From the NCBI RefSeq assembly GCF_011601265.1, contig NZ_JAAOLX010000007.1, forward strand, positions 124,001 to 188,000: DNA of 64,000 nucleotides. Reading direction: 5' to 3'. Under the pieces are notes generated by a model. The model did not search any database, had not been told where the DNA came from, and saw only the letters and a program-made list of their open reading frames with translations. A program made the position numbers and the translations under genes. Source of the stretch: Iodobacter violaceini. Lineage in GTDB: Bacteria > Pseudomonadota > Gammaproteobacteria > Burkholderiales > Chitinibacteraceae. Positions 1 to 10,527 of the stretch are shown in pieces (within the stretch, counting starts at the first letter, position 1; every line of letters begins with the position of its first letter).

Positions 1-1029
1 TTCCATCCCGGCCAGCACACCTGCAATCATTTTTGCACCATCATTAGACAGCCCGGCCGATTCTGCAGTCAGGCTGTGCGCGCGCTGTGCACTGCTATTC
101 ACTTGCTCAATACTCACCACCATCTGGCCAATTGATTCGGCAATCGCCCCTGCCGAGGCGTTCTGATTTTCTGATGCGGTTCGGATTAAGCCAGACTGAG
201 CTGCCAGCTCCTGCCCGTAGCAAATCACCTCTTCTGCGCTATCACTGACCTGGCGGATAATATTTTCTAAATGACTTTGCATCGCCCTGAGCGACAACAA
301 TAACTGCCCCATTTCATCTTTACGCGAAGTCTCAATATCATGGCAAAAATCGCCATGGGCAATGTTTCTGGCAATTGAGATAGCCTCGCTTAATACCGCC
401 GAAATTTGCCTGGTTACCAGAGTAGAAACCAGTGTCATAGCAATAATCACCAGCACCAGAAACACCAGCATATGCAATTGAGACTTTTCAAAGACCTCTT
501 CAGAGCCTTTTGACTGCTCAGCAGACTGCTTTTCAATTAAATCTGATAAGGCTGCCATTTCTTTTTCTAATACATCAAATTGCTGCTGAAAAACAGGTAA
601 GTCTTTTTCCATTTTTTCTGGTGCATTTTTTGCGCTGGTAAACAGCTGAGTGGCTAATGCAATATATGCATCAACAACAGGCTTTACCGTGGCTATCTTA
701 TTTTTGATAAGTTCACCCTGCGCCAGTTTCTCATTGCTGGCAAACAACTCTTTAAAGTGCTTGCCATGCTCTGCTAAATCTTTTTCAGCAGAATCAACTT
801 CTTTCATATCATTATTTTTAATAGCCAATATCGCAGATAAAACATCTCCGCGTATTGCATCATGCATCATGTCTGCTTCCATCTGATTACGCATAATGGA
901 AAGGCCACCGAGTAAATCATCCACACTGTCACGTGATGAATTTTGGCCATTCAAACCAATAAATCCCATGATCAGGACCGCAGCAACACCTGAGAGCCCC
1001 ATCAAAAACAATCTGAATTTTAATGACAT
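1..1029 (-). CDS. Methyl-accepting chemotaxis protein, 3' end off the window
   Basis: Membrane chemoreceptor that would pass ligand signals to CheA/CheW. The gene runs off the left edge, so only the first 343 residues are here. They start MSLKFRLFLMG with an N-terminal membrane segment. A periplasmic helical region of about 170 residues rich in Lys/Glu follows (four-helix-bundle sensor type), then a second membrane segment near residues 185-210 (LHMLVFLVLVIIAMT), a HAMP-like stretch and the start of the coiled-coil signalling domain. The conserved hairpin tip is not reached. The start at 1029 is preceded by an AGAGGA ribosome-binding site. Ligand unknown. Confidence 0.85.
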   Translation of the reverse strand, partial: MSLKFRLFLMGLSGVAAVLIMGFIGLNGQNSSRDSVDDLLGGLSIMRNQMEADMMHDAIRGDVLSAILAIKNNDMKEVDSAEKDLAEHGKHFKELFASNEKLAQGELIKNKIATVKPVVDAYIALATQLFTSAKNAPEKMEKDLPVFQQQFDVLEKEMAALSDLIEKQSAEQSKGSEEVFEKSQLHMLVFLVLVIIAMTLVSTLVTRQISAVLSEAISIARNIAHGDFCHDIETSRKDEMGQLLLSLRAMQSHLENIIRQVSDSAEEVICYGQELAAQSGLIRTASENQNASAGAIAESIGQMVVSIEQVNSSAQRAHSLTAESAGLSNDGAKMIAGVLAGME

Positions 1030-1215
1030 TGCCGTATCCTCTGTCTGCGCATCAAACACATAAAAGATAGAACATTGGCAACAATTTGGTATTTTTATTT
1101 ACTTACAAGCAATAAACTTACAAAAAAGCCCCACACAAAGGCGAAGCTTTTAATAATGAGTCAGCGACTACTTATTTTAACCATAATTTGAATATGGTTA
1201 ATTGCTCAAAGAATT

Positions 1216-2367
1216 TCATCCCTGCTGCAAAGTAATTCGAGTTATTTCCGATGGCGCAAATAGGCGTTTAGGCGGCCCCCAATACCCTGTACCCCGGCTG
1301 GTATATACCCACACATTACCCAATAAATTCAATCCGGCGGTAAAGGGCTGCTGAAAGCGCACAAAAAAGTTCCACGGGAAAAACTGCCCGCCATGGGTGT
1401 GGCCGGATAATTGCAGATGCAGGCCTAAATCCTGTGCCTTAAATGCGCTGCGCGGCTGATGCGCAAGCAGCAATTTAAACGGCGAATCGGGCGATCCGGC
1501 CAGGGCTGCCTGTGCATCGCTTTGATGATCCGGATAAAAATGCCCGGCGCTGTAATCTGTCACCCCCGCCACCACCAGCTGATGACCGGCGTGTGAGAGT
1601 AAAACATGCTCATTAAGCAGCACTTGCAGGCCTAAACGACGCAGCTCGGCAATCCATGGCAGCGCGCCAGAATAATACTCATGATTACCCGTTACAAAAA
1701 ACGTGCCGTGTGTGGATTTTAATCGCTCAAGCGGCGCGGTATGCGCGGATAAGTCAGCCACATTGCCATCGACCAGATCGCCTGTTACCGCCACCAGATC
1801 TGCACCAAGGCTGTTTACCTTATCCACAATGGCATCCAGATAAGGCTGCTTAATCGTTGGGCCAACATGAATATCGCTGATTTGGGCGATGGTAAAGCCC
1901 ACTAATTCTGCAGGCAGATTCGCCACTGGCACGGCCACATCCACAATCGATGCGCTGCGCCGTGCATTGATCAGGCCCAGCAATGTAAACAGCACAGCGC
2001 CAGCCAGCACGCCAACAGCGCTTTGAAGCTGCCAGCTGCTATACGCCGCATCGCTCAATAAATAAGCAAGAGGCAGCAAGGAAACATCGCGCAACAAGCA
2101 AAGCGCAAACACCGATGAAGATAAACCCATCACCGTTAAACCCAGCCACGCAAGGCGGTCAGCCCATGGCGGCTGGCTGATAAATCTGGCCGCCAGGCCC
2201 AAAGGCAGCAACAGACTGGAAACCACAAGCGCAAGCCAGCCCAGCAACAGGCCCGGTCCCTGCAAACCCAAAGCAGGGAACAAACGCATGCCCAGGTAAC
2301 TATGTGCCAGTAAAATAATGCTGAACATGACAAGCAGCGTTGAACGGGGCGGCGTGGTGTGTTTCAA
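1216..2367 (-). CDS. Membrane-anchored metallophosphoesterase
   Basis: Calcineurin-like phosphoesterase of the YkuE/YaeI type. Residues 1-150 hold about four hydrophobic segments. The catalytic domain follows with the metal-binding motifs in order: ISDIHVG (D-x-H), VTGDLVDG (GD), TGNHEYY (GNHE), LLLAHQP (second His) and LSGHTHGGQ (GHTH). All expected metal ligands are present, so the enzyme should be active on a phosphoester. YkuE-like proteins act at the cell envelope; the substrate here cannot be read from sequence. It is a single gene with intergenic spacers on both sides. Confidence 0.88.
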   Translation of the reverse strand: MKHTTPPRSTLLVMFSIILLAHSYLGMRLFPALGLQGPGLLLGWLALVVSSLLLPLGLAARFISQPPWADRLAWLGLTVMGLSSSVFALCLLRDVSLLPLAYLLSDAAYSSWQLQSAVGVLAGAVLFTLLGLINARRSASIVDVAVPVANLPAELVGFTIAQISDIHVGPTIKQPYLDAIVDKVNSLGADLVAVTGDLVDGNVADLSAHTAPLERLKSTHGTFFVTGNHEYYSGALPWIAELRRLGLQVLLNEHVLLSHAGHQLVVAGVTDYSAGHFYPDHQSDAQAALAGSPDSPFKLLLAHQPRSAFKAQDLGLHLQLSGHTHGGQFFPWNFFVRFQQPFTAGLNLLGNVWVYTSRGTGYWGPPKRLFAPSEITRITLQQG

Positions 2368-2531
2368 GTGGGTTTTCCTATGAAGGTAAAAATACGCGCC
2401 CAGGCTAAGGGTTTCGCAGGAGCCGCTTTAACCGCCCCTGCGCTGTGCACTTAAATAGACAGGATTAAATTTCGCCCACCAGCGTATGGCCTTGCCAGGA
2501 CGCAGAGAGGGTAAAACATCCCGCCCGAAAT

Positions 2532-3485
2532 TTAATCCTTAGCCTGCGCATCCCGCATATTGCGGCCAAGCGGATTGGGCTGATTACGTTTTTTAGCCAG
2601 CTCGATCTGTTTTTGCCGCTCGCGCGCGCCGTTTCTGGTTTTTTCGCTCAGCGAATTCCAGCAGTGCGGGCAACTGATTCCGGCCACGTAATGCGGTGAC
2701 TGGCGCTCTTCTGCCGAAACCGGCTGGCGGCAGGCGTGGCAGAGGTCGAAATCGCCTTCGCTTAAATCGTGGCGAACGGTCACGCGGTTATCAAATACAA
2801 AACAATCGCCTTCCCATTTGCTCTCTTCCTGCTTCACTGTTTCCAGGTATTTAAGAATGCCGCCTTTAAGGTGGAAGACTTCTTCAAAGCCCTCGCCCAG
2901 CATATAGCTGGAGGCTTTTTCGCAGCGGATGCCGCCGGTGCAAAACATAGCCACTTTCTTGTGTTTTGCAGGGTCGAAATGCTGCTTAATATAATCAGGG
3001 AATTCACGGAAGCTGGCCGTTTTTGGATCAATGGCCCCCTCAAACGTGCCGATGGCCACTTCATAATCGTTGCGCGTATCAATCAGCAGCACTTCAGGAT
3101 CGCTGATCAGTGCATTCCAGTCTTCAGGCTCTACATAGGTGCCCACAGCCTGATTAGGATCCACACCCGGCACGCCCAGGGTGACGATTTCTTTCTTTAA
3201 TTTAACCTTGCTGCGGTAAAACGGCTGCTCATCACAATAAGATTCTTTGTGATCCAGATCGATAAAGCGTGCGTCGCTTTTTAACCATGCCAATAAGCCA
3301 TCAATACCGGCGCGGGAGCCAGCTACCGTGCCATTAATGCCTTCAAAAGCCAGCAGCAAAGTGCCTTTTACTTCGTTATCCAGCATGGATTGCAACAGCG
3401 GCTCTTTGAGCGCTTCAAAATCGGCCAGCGTTACAAACTTGTACAGGGCAGCCACAACAATGGCCTGAGCGTTATTTTGAGTCAT
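2532..3485 (-). CDS. trhO: tRNA uridine(34) hydroxylase (rhodanese family)
   Basis: TrhO (YceA) makes 5-hydroxyuridine at the wobble position of tRNAs. The 317 residues show an N-terminal ferredoxin-like domain ([14 protein letters not shown] near 41-55), a rhodanese domain ([12 protein letters not shown] near 132) and the active-site loop [10 protein letters not shown] with the catalytic Cys at 182. A Cys-rich tail (CHACRQP, CPHC) suggests a C-terminal zinc-binding extension. Length and motif order fit the family. The gene is alone on its strand, upstream of and divergent from the chemoreceptor at 3765. Confidence 0.93.
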   Translation of the reverse strand: MTQNNAQAIVVAALYKFVTLADFEALKEPLLQSMLDNEVKGTLLLAFEGINGTVAGSRAGIDGLLAWLKSDARFIDLDHKESYCDEQPFYRSKVKLKKEIVTLGVPGVDPNQAVGTYVEPEDWNALISDPEVLLIDTRNDYEVAIGTFEGAIDPKTASFREFPDYIKQHFDPAKHKKVAMFCTGGIRCEKASSYMLGEGFEEVFHLKGGILKYLETVKQEESKWEGDCFVFDNRVTVRHDLSEGDFDLCHACRQPVSAEERQSPHYVAGISCPHCWNSLSEKTRNGARERQKQIELAKKRNQPNPLGRNMRDAQAKD

Positions 3486-3764
3486 TTTTTATATATCTCC
3501 AGGTGGTCATCCACGCAAAGGATGGACCGGATAAATGCGGGCAAAAACCAGCGAGGCCGCAGTTTACCTGAAGCAAAAATGAATAACAGCCCGCCAGTCT
3601 GCCGGCTTGTTTTCTATATATGGCCTAAACACAAAATATCAATCCTGCCTTGCTTTAAGCACAGGGTAAGGGCTAGTTTTAATGGGGTGTCTGCTCCCAA
3701 AATGCAGAGAATTGATGGCAATAATAGGCAGGCGATAGCGGGCAGCAAATACCAGGGGGTTAAA

Positions 3765-5135
3765 ATGGCAATACCCACCATGAAAAAAATATTTATAAGC
3801 AGAGCCATTTTATTTCTGGGCTTTATAGCTGCTTTGTATGTGATTATTTTTTATAATAAAACAAATTCAGATCAGCTTTATTTGGCACAGCGTCAAGAGC
3901 ACGCTGCCTTATGGATTGTAAATCAATTACATGCAGGCCATGATATTGCGGCGCAAGCACACAGCCAGATTATTTTTAATGAAATAAAAAATGAAGAAGA
4001 TGTATTTAACGAAAGAACATTGCTTCTTGCCGCCGGATTTAACACCAAAGAGCAATCTTTACTGAAAGAGATCCTAAACGCCTCCCATCAGCCTTCACAA
4101 AAAACACAATTAATTAATCAATTATCTGAATCACTGGTAAAAAAGCATGCTGAAATCATTCAGCCAAAACACCAGCAACAGCAAAAATTCTTTTATATTA
4201 TTTCAATTTTCACCCTGATATTGTGCATTATATGCGCCTTATTTATTTCCCAAACCTATATGGGCATTATCCATAGAATAGGCTGTGGCCCCGGCGAGGC
4301 AAGACGTCTGATCATGGAAGTTGTGGCAGGCAATTTACGCGGGGAATTTTCTGCTAATCATAAAAACAGCCTGCTTTATGCACTGCACAGCATGATTGAA
4401 AAATTGCATGAGGTATTGGCCGAAATATCCGAAGCATCACATTTACTGGCCAAAACATCACATTTAATCAGCACATCAGCAAAAAACCTCACCTACAACG
4501 CCATGGAGCAAGCCACCAGTATTGAAGAAACCAGTGCCTATTTAGAGCAGCTGACCGCCACCGTGGCGCAAAACAATGAAAATACCCGCATTACCGAAGA
4601 TATCTCCGCGCATTCATCCATGAATGCCATAGAAGGTGGCGAAGCCGTTAAAAAAACAGTATTGGCCATGCGCGAAATTGCCAAAAAAATCAGCATAATT
4701 GATGATATTGCCTATCAGACTAATCTGTTAGCCCTGAACGCCGCCATTGAAGCAGCCCGCGCTGGCGAGCAAGGCAAGGGCTTTGCGGTGGTGGCTGCAG
4801 AAGTACGAAAACTGGCCGAGCGCAGCCAGACCGCCGCACAGGAAATCAGCATTCTGGCCAGCAACAGCGTAGAGCAGGCCGAGCGCGCAGGTGAATTACT
4901 GAACGAAATTGTGCCTTCCATTAAAAAAACAGCCGATTTAGTGCAGGAAATTGCCGCCGCATCGCGCGAGCAATTTATTGGCATTGAGCAAATTAATCAA
5001 TCCGCCACTAAATTAAGCAATGTCACCCAGGCCACCGCCATTGCCGCAGAAGATTTATCCAATACATCGGATGAATTATCCATGCACGCGCAAAAGCTGG
5101 AAGACGTGATTGGTTTTTTCCAGATGAAATCTTAA
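3765..5135 (+). CDS. Methyl-accepting chemotaxis protein
   Basis: Chemoreceptor of 456 residues. The frame is open further upstream to 3390, but the start at 3765 has an AGGGGG ribosome-binding site and leads directly into the first membrane segment (about residues 10-30). A short periplasmic domain (about 30-135) and a second membrane segment ([19 protein letters not shown]) follow. The signalling domain carries the invariant hairpin ([20 protein letters not shown], then [18 protein letters not shown]). The HAMP region is poorly conserved. Its stop overlaps the end of the convergent MFS gene by 4 bp. Confidence 0.9.
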   Translation: MAIPTMKKIFISRAILFLGFIAALYVIIFYNKTNSDQLYLAQRQEHAALWIVNQLHAGHDIAAQAHSQIIFNEIKNEEDVFNERTLLLAAGFNTKEQSLLKEILNASHQPSQKTQLINQLSESLVKKHAEIIQPKHQQQQKFFYIISIFTLILCIICALFISQTYMGIIHRIGCGPGEARRLIMEVVAGNLRGEFSANHKNSLLYALHSMIEKLHEVLAEISEASHLLAKTSHLISTSAKNLTYNAMEQATSIEETSAYLEQLTATVAQNNENTRITEDISAHSSMNAIEGGEAVKKTVLAMREIAKKISIIDDIAYQTNLLALNAAIEAARAGEQGKGFAVVAAEVRKLAERSQTAAQEISILASNSVEQAERAGELLNEIVPSIKKTADLVQEIAAASREQFIGIEQINQSATKLSNVTQATAIAAEDLSNTSDELSMHAQKLEDVIGFFQMKS

Positions 5136-6349
5136 ACCGTACAGGGTGCCATTTTAACTGCAGCCCTGTCCATCAGCGGCACCGCCAGAATAGCCAGCAC
5201 AGCACAGGCAAACCAAACACTATGCCCGCCAAAATGGCTGTATATCTGGCTGCTGAATACCGGTGAAATCAGCATACTGACACTCCAGCACACCCCGTAA
5301 AGCCCAAAATAATGGCCGCTTTTACGCCCCTCGGCACGCAGCATCACCAGCACGCTCATTGTGGGCATAAACAAGATTTCACCTATGGTCCAAATCGCGG
5401 TAGAAAGGCAAACATAGGCAAAGCCCCACTGCACCCCAAAAGGCAGCATACCCAGCCCAATCGCCAGCAAAACAGCACCAAGCGCAAGCTGGCCGCGCTC
5501 GCCCCAGTGCTCTGTGGCGCGGGTTAATGGAATCTGTAAAGCCACCACCAGCAGGCCATTAATCGTAAACTGCCAGCCTAAAGCCCCGGCACCCAGCTGA
5601 TAAAAATCCAGCAGATAATTGCCCAGCATGCTGTTAACCGTTTCGTAAGCCAGCCCCAGCATCACCCCCACCAGCAAAAAAACCATAAAGGGCCAATCCG
5701 AATAAGGCGAGGCCAGCCCCTGCTCTGACCCGGCTGGCGCACTGCCCGCCAGCGGCACAGCACTCCAGCGCCGCAAAGCCCAGCGCAACCAGCCAGCCGC
5801 CCCAAAAGACATGCTTGCACTCACCACAAACACCCAGCGGTAATCCCAATGCGCCAATACACCGCCCAACACACCCGCAATCGCCACTGCCAAATTAACC
5901 GCCACCCGATTCAAAGCCTGTGCCCGTGGCCGCTCTGGCAGGCTGCAGTTTTCCATAATCAGGCGCTGGTTAAGAGGCCGCGCTCCCCCGTCACACACTC
6001 CGGATAAAAACAACAACAGCGCCAGCAACCATGGCGACTCAAGTAATGTAAGGCTAAGCAAGAGTACACCACTGGCAAACATCAGCCGCACAGCCAGTTT
6101 GCCTGTGGGCATATGATCACTCAGCACACCAATCGCGTAAGACCCCAGCAATAAACCCGCCCCGCTGCACGCCAGCAACCAGCCGATAGTATCAATCGAA
6201 AACCCCAGCACCTCACGCAGATACAAAGCCATAAACAGCTTCACCATCACGCCAAGGCGATTAACAAACAGCGCCCCCGCCAGGCCCCAGGCCATTTGTG
6301 GCAAATCAGACAGCTTATTTTTAAATGTATTCAGCGATGTGAGCAGCAT
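5132..6349 (-). CDS. MFS transporter
   Basis: Major facilitator superfamily membrane transporter of 405 residues with about twelve hydrophobic segments spread over its length. The loop [15 protein letters not shown] after the second helix fits the family motif G-x3-D-x5-G-x-R. The C-terminal half holds a loop of the form [11 protein letters not shown], the second-domain equivalent. An efflux role is plausible from resemblance to drug and metabolite exporters, but the substrate is unknown. It is convergent with the chemoreceptor gene, sharing 4 bp. Confidence 0.85.
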   Translation of the reverse strand: MLLTSLNTFKNKLSDLPQMAWGLAGALFVNRLGVMVKLFMALYLREVLGFSIDTIGWLLACSGAGLLLGSYAIGVLSDHMPTGKLAVRLMFASGVLLLSLTLLESPWLLALLLFLSGVCDGGARPLNQRLIMENCSLPERPRAQALNRVAVNLAVAIAGVLGGVLAHWDYRWVFVVSASMSFGAAGWLRWALRRWSAVPLAGSAPAGSEQGLASPYSDWPFMVFLLVGVMLGLAYETVNSMLGNYLLDFYQLGAGALGWQFTINGLLVVALQIPLTRATEHWGERGQLALGAVLLAIGLGMLPFGVQWGFAYVCLSTAIWTIGEILFMPTMSVLVMLRAEGRKSGHYFGLYGVCWSVSMLISPVFSSQIYSHFGGHSVWFACAVLAILAVPLMDRAAVKMAPCTV

Positions 6350-6619
6350 CAGGCATCCCCATAAAGAAGCCTGAAACTCTACAGATATGCCCTGAGTATA
6401 AACAGACGCAATTTAATAAAAGTAAGGGGATACAGTTGGAATGGCCCCTTTATATGCTCAGGGCAAGTAAGCGAAACCGGAAAGAAGCAAGAGCAAAATA
6501 TTTAAAAAGTATTTTGAATTTAACAGTTTCATGAAATAGATTTAACAATGCAACTGAACAAAATATTACTTTAATATTCTTTAAAGCTTACAAGCAGGCT
6601 AAATTTAAAGGAGTAAGAA

Positions 6620-7201
6620 ATGGAAGCATACCTTGGCACTATTCTGGCATTTGGCTGTGATTATCCGCCTCCAGACTGGGCCCAATGCATGGGACAAACC
6701 TTACAAGTATCACAAAACAATGCCTTATTTGCCGTTCTCGGCAACCATTATGGAGGCACTGCTGCGCAAACCTTTATGCTGCCCAATCTTGCAGGACGCA
6801 TGCCCATCGGTGTTGGCCCGGCACAGCCGAGCGTCCCCTTGCCAGCGTATAGCGTTGGTAATACCGGGGGCCACCAGGCTGTTACCCTGCTTGTAAATAA
6901 TCTGCCTGCCCATAGCCATGCCATGCAAAGCCTGAGTGTTAATTTTCAAGCCGCAGGCACAGCCACCAGCCCGCTGAGCAGTCCCTCTGCCACTAACTCA
7001 TTCATTGGTGCTTCTGGTGCAGGTACCGGGCTGGCCACCATCTGGTCAACCACGTTAAGTAATCCGATCAATGTCGGTGGGCTGAGTGCCAGCGGCAGCA
7101 CCTCACCAACAGGGAGCGGCCAGGCCATTAATGTGGTGAATCCTTATCTTGCCCTGAATTTCTGTATTGCCATCAGCGGGTTATTCCCGGTAAGGCAATA
7201 A
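6620..7201 (+). CDS. Phage tail collar domain protein (MdpB-like)
   Basis: The 193-residue protein starts MEAYLGTILAFGCDYPP and carries the tail-collar signature (ALFAVLGNHYGG, then FMLPNLAGRMPIGVG), followed by a Gly/Ser/Thr-rich half. Proteins of this small type are often annotated microcystin-dependent protein or tail fibre protein, and occur on many chromosomes without a prophage. No other phage structural gene is nearby. The ribosome-binding site is AAAGGAG at 6608-6614. It is followed by a DUF6916-like gene, a pairing I recognise from other genomes. Cellular role unknown. Confidence 0.8.
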   Translation: MEAYLGTILAFGCDYPPPDWAQCMGQTLQVSQNNALFAVLGNHYGGTAAQTFMLPNLAGRMPIGVGPAQPSVPLPAYSVGNTGGHQAVTLLVNNLPAHSHAMQSLSVNFQAAGTATSPLSSPSATNSFIGASGAGTGLATIWSTTLSNPINVGGLSASGSTSPTGSGQAINVVNPYLALNFCIAISGLFPVRQ

Positions 7202-7239
7202 TTTGGCCTTGAATACGCAGCCACATGATGGAGAACACT

Positions 7240-7575
7240 ATGCTGGGAAACGTTTGTGCAGAGGATTTTCTACCGCTGCTGGGTAAAGTTTGTTATTTCC
7301 AGACAGAGCAGCTGGCGCCGGTAGCAATGCGGGTAGATGCCGTAACCATGCGCCCCGAAACAAAGTTACCCAGCTACTTAAACGTCAAACGCCTGCCATT
7401 TATGGTTGAGCTCAGCTCAGACGGCGCTGGCAATATTATTGATGCTACCGGCACCCTGGCGCTGCCTGCCGAAGAGCCCGCTGCATACAAACAGCTGCAT
7501 TCTGTATGGATAGGCCGGGTAGCCCCGCTGGGGCGGGACACTTCCCTTGCCTATTTTCAACTGCTGTTCAACTGA
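7240..7575 (+). CDS. DUF6916-like small protein, tail-collar partner
   Basis: A 111-residue protein starting MLGNVCAEDFLPLLGKV. I chose this start over the ATG at 7225 because GGAG at 7230-7233 is well placed. It is a compact, probably beta-rich domain with the middle stretch PSYLNVKRLPFMVELSS and the ending FQLLFN. This matches the small DUF6916 proteins found beside MdpB-like tail-collar proteins. It lies 38 bp after the collar gene and is likely co-transcribed. Function unknown; it may be an accessory or chaperone of the collar protein (inference from neighbourhood). Confidence 0.65.
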   Translation: MLGNVCAEDFLPLLGKVCYFQTEQLAPVAMRVDAVTMRPETKLPSYLNVKRLPFMVELSSDGAGNIIDATGTLALPAEEPAAYKQLHSVWIGRVAPLGRDTSLAYFQLLFN

Positions 7576-8085
7576 TTACACCCTTGCCCTGGCCGGGGAA
7601 TGCTGCGGATACCATACCAGCTTATCTGCCATCACCCCCGGCTCTTCCACTACAAAACCCAGCTGCTGGTAAAGCAGCCTTGCCTGAGGGTTGTTATGCC
7701 AGACAACCACCGCAAGCGGCGTTTTGACTTGAACAGAAGCCTGCTGCAATCCCAGCAGCACACCCCGCCCATAGCCAAGCCCGCGCACCTCGGGCAGCAA
7801 GGCCAGAAAAATAATCCGCACCTCGTTGTGGCCAAAATCAGTCATCACCACACCCACTGCTGAGCGCGTTTTTTCCACAATGAAATGCATCGCCCCCGGG
7901 AAATGATCCCCCGTGCCTATCTGCAAAACCTGATACTGCTGCTCTGCCACCGAATTAATCAAATCAGCATCACCATCAATACACTGCAAATCCGGGCGGG
8001 CACTGCGATACAGGCTGGCAATAAAAGCCGAATCACTATCGCGCGCAGGCCGCAAAGACAAACCATCAGGCAAAGCATTAAACAT
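7576..8085 (-). CDS. GNAT family N-acetyltransferase
   Basis: Acetyl-CoA-dependent acetyltransferase of 169 residues from the ATG at 8085 (MFNALPDGLSLRPARDSD), which has a GAGGG ribosome-binding site. The longer open frame to 8241 is not needed. The GNAT fold is visible as the N-terminal beta strand, the acetyl-CoA loop (PEVRGLGYGRGVLLG, R/Q-x2-G-x-G/A type) and the C-terminal NNPQARLLYQQLGF motif. It converges exactly on the DUF6916-like gene. GNAT enzymes are frequent neighbours of MdpB-like clusters, so it may belong functionally to that group. Substrate unknown. Confidence 0.82.
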   Translation of the reverse strand: MFNALPDGLSLRPARDSDSAFIASLYRSARPDLQCIDGDADLINSVAEQQYQVLQIGTGDHFPGAMHFIVEKTRSAVGVVMTDFGHNEVRIIFLALLPEVRGLGYGRGVLLGLQQASVQVKTPLAVVVWHNNPQARLLYQQLGFVVEEPGVMADKLVWYPQHSPARARV

Positions 8086-8283
8086 AACAACCCTCTTTTT
8101 ATTGAAAACAAACTGAATCTGAAAACCCTGCCCTTGCAAAACATAACGTGGCCGCAGTTGATACCAGCCAGCACATGCATTATTTATAAACCAAAGACAA
8201 GATATAGAAAGCAATTTGAAAGCAAAAAAGAAACAAGCCAATACAACGGACTGCAGCCCACGTTTAAATACAAAAAAAAATGA

Positions 8284-9054
8284 TTATCTGCCAATGTGCA
8301 GCGCAAACCCCTGCTGATCCGGAGCGATATCTGCTTTTAGGGTTAGTGCGGGAATATCATAATCACCTGCATTTTGCGGGCGAAACGGGATGGGGGCCGT
8401 GATCCAAAGATCATCAAGGCGCTGACCCAGCGCTTCACAAGCACGGGCAAACTTTGCCTCATCAATCCGGCTGGTCTGATAAAGCACAAACGGGGGCAAA
8501 ACATCAAAGCCGGGGTAATGCAAAATGCCATGCTGAATGGGGAACAACAGATCATCAATCGGCCCATTAATCCCGCGCGGGCTGTAGTGAGACTCCCATC
8601 CTCCGGCGGTGACCATCAGCATTGCCCGCTTTCCTGCCAGCGTACCTTCCCCATATCGATCGCCCCAGCGGACATCAGAATGCTCGCCAACACCATAAGC
8701 AAAACCATAGGCATAAACGCGCTCTGCCCAGCCCTTAAGAATGGCTGGCATAGAAAACCACCACAGGGGGAACTGCAAAATCAGCGCATCCGCCCACAAT
8801 AATTTAGCCTGCTCCAGTGCAATATCTGCACTCTGAGTACCGCTCTCAAAGGCATGATCCAGCGCCGGATCAAAACGTATGCCCTGCCTGGCCATGCAAT
8901 CGCTGGCATCCAGCGTGGCCTTCCACTGCATGGCATACAGGTCTGAAACCTGGACAAAGTGCCCTAAGCCCTCAAGGTGTTTGATAACAAAATTCTTAAG
9001 CGAGCCATTCAAGGATTGCGGCTCAGGATGGGCATAAACAAGCAGGATATTCAT
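8284..9054 (-). CDS. NAD(P)H oxidoreductase, flavodoxin-like fold
   Basis: Flavin-dependent quinone-type reductase of the MdaB/YwrO/KefF group, 256 residues. The N-terminus NILLVYAHPEPQSLNGSL is the flavin-phosphate loop. LWADALILQFPLWWFSMPA and the GKRAMLMVTAGG stretch complete the fold. It is transcribed away from the LysR gene at 9141 across an 86-bp gap, the usual arrangement of a LysR regulator and its target. It may respond to quinones or electrophiles (inference). Confidence 0.85.
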   Translation of the reverse strand: MNILLVYAHPEPQSLNGSLKNFVIKHLEGLGHFVQVSDLYAMQWKATLDASDCMARQGIRFDPALDHAFESGTQSADIALEQAKLLWADALILQFPLWWFSMPAILKGWAERVYAYGFAYGVGEHSDVRWGDRYGEGTLAGKRAMLMVTAGGWESHYSPRGINGPIDDLLFPIQHGILHYPGFDVLPPFVLYQTSRIDEAKFARACEALGQRLDDLWITAPIPFRPQNAGDYDIPALTLKADIAPDQQGFALHIGR

Positions 9055-9140
9055 AGCGATGCTTTCAAGATTTAGGAATGCACAGCTTAGGTTTTTGTCA
9101 GGTATATTAAAAATGAATTCCCAAAATACCAGGTATTAGC

Positions 9141-10049
9141 ATGAATAATCTCCGCAGGCTGGATCTCAACTTATTGCTGACGCTGGATGTGTTACTTGCC
9201 GAACACAATGTAACGCGAGCGGCGCAGCGGCTGAACCTGTCCCAGCCATCGGTCAGCGTGCATTTAGCCAAGTTAAGAGAGATATTTGCAGACCCGCTTT
9301 TGCTGCCCGGCCCAAGGGGAATGCGGCCAACCGCAAGAGCAGAAGAATTACGCGAGCCTTTGCGGCAAGCACTCAATGCCCTGGAACACGCGGTAGCCCC
9401 GGCCAGCCCGTTTAATCCGGCCGAGGCCAAGCACACATGGCGCATTGCCGCTGCCGACTACAGCGAAGCCAGCATCCTGCTGCCCGCCCTGCCCGGCTTA
9501 CGCACCGCCGCGCCCAATACCCGGCTTGCCGTTCTGAACCTGGCCCCCGCACGTATTGCCAGGCAAGCAGAACAGGGGGAAATTGATCTGGCCTTCCACA
9601 CCAGTGCCGGATCACCACAGGGATTGCGCCGCCGGGTACTGTTCTCGGAGCGCTATGTACTGGTCAGCCGGGCAGACCACCCCAGCCTGAAACAAAAGCC
9701 AACGCTGGCCCAGTTTTGCGAGCTGGATCACGCCATTGTTTCTGCAGACGGAGGAGGATTTTATGGGGTAACCGATGAGGCGCTACAAGACCTGCAGCGC
9801 AAAGTAGTGCTCTCTGTGCCGCACTTTCTGTTTTTAAAATCAGTATTAGAAAACACCAACCTCGTAGCCATGCTGCCTGCACGTTTAGTCAAAGGCAGTA
9901 AAACACTGCAAGTGCTGGAGCCACCACTTGATCTGCCCAACTTCGAAATGGCCATGCTCTGGCACGAACGCACCCATCGCGACCCGGCCCACCAATGGCT
10001 GCGTGAATACATTGCAAATTCAATTGAGGCGGATCAGAGGATTGGGTAA
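9141..10049 (+). CDS. LysR-family transcriptional regulator
   Basis: A 302-residue LysR regulator. The N-terminal winged HTH is clear (LAEHNVTRAAQRLNLSQPSV, then SVHLAKLREIF) and is followed by the periplasmic-binding-protein-like effector domain. It is divergent from the flavodoxin-fold reductase and probably controls it from the shared 86-bp intergenic region. The effector is unknown. The start ATG at 9141 begins the conserved NNLRRLDLNLL leader. Confidence 0.9.
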   Translation: MNNLRRLDLNLLLTLDVLLAEHNVTRAAQRLNLSQPSVSVHLAKLREIFADPLLLPGPRGMRPTARAEELREPLRQALNALEHAVAPASPFNPAEAKHTWRIAAADYSEASILLPALPGLRTAAPNTRLAVLNLAPARIARQAEQGEIDLAFHTSAGSPQGLRRRVLFSERYVLVSRADHPSLKQKPTLAQFCELDHAIVSADGGGFYGVTDEALQDLQRKVVLSVPHFLFLKSVLENTNLVAMLPARLVKGSKTLQVLEPPLDLPNFEMAMLWHERTHRDPAHQWLREYIANSIEADQRIG

Positions 10050-10179
10050 CAGCAAGCTATTCGCGAAGCGGGTGAAAAACCCAAGACCTGAATCCATTTT
10101 TGTCTGCAGGCAATGAATACAGCGCTGTCTTGCAGATTAGAATCAACACAGCCTTTAACCAACATTCGCAGAGACCACA

Positions 10180-10515
10180 ATGCAGCAAAATATCTTTCAC
10201 GAAAGCAGCCCGCCAGCCACCGGCGAGCGTTTCGAGCCTTTGCACACCCAGCCCGGCCTGCTGATCGAGCGCATCATCAGCTCCCCCCGCATCGCCCACA
10301 GCGAATACATCCAGCCACAGGACGAATGGGTGCTGCTGCTTCAGGGCGAAGCCAGGCTGGATGCAGCCGGTAAAACCGTGGCCCTGCACAGCGGCGACTA
10401 CCTGTTCATCCCTGCCCAAACCCCACACACCGTGCTGGAAGTGAGCGATGGGGCGGTTTGGTTGGCGGTGCATATTGGGGAGGGGGTGGGAATCCAGCCA
10501 GCAGATCAAGCTTGA
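10180..10515 (+). CDS. Cupin domain protein
   Basis: A single-cupin protein of 111 residues. Cupin motif 1 is partly kept (DEWVLLLQGEARL) and motif 2 is clear (HSGDYLFIPAQTPHTVLE). In motif 1 the usual His-x-His is replaced (EYIQPQDEW), so metal binding, if any, differs from classic cupins. Resembles small cupins annotated as mannose-6-phosphate isomerase-like or phosphoribosylaminomethylimidazole-like, but nothing specific can be claimed. Followed by the dispersed repeat cluster. Confidence 0.75.
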   Translation: MQQNIFHESSPPATGERFEPLHTQPGLLIERIISSPRIAHSEYIQPQDEWVLLLQGEARLDAAGKTVALHSGDYLFIPAQTPHTVLEVSDGAVWLAVHIGEGVGIQPADQA

Positions 10516-10527
10516 GAAGCTTTTTAA

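Noticed and set aside
3390-3764. Long N-terminal extension of the chemoreceptor
   Set aside because: The stretch has no membrane or family features and lies partly within trhO on the other strand; the start at 3,765 with AGGGGG fits the family.
6620-7201. Prophage indicated by the tail-collar gene
   Set aside because: No capsid, portal, terminase, integrase or lysis gene is nearby; MdpB-like proteins are common outside prophages.
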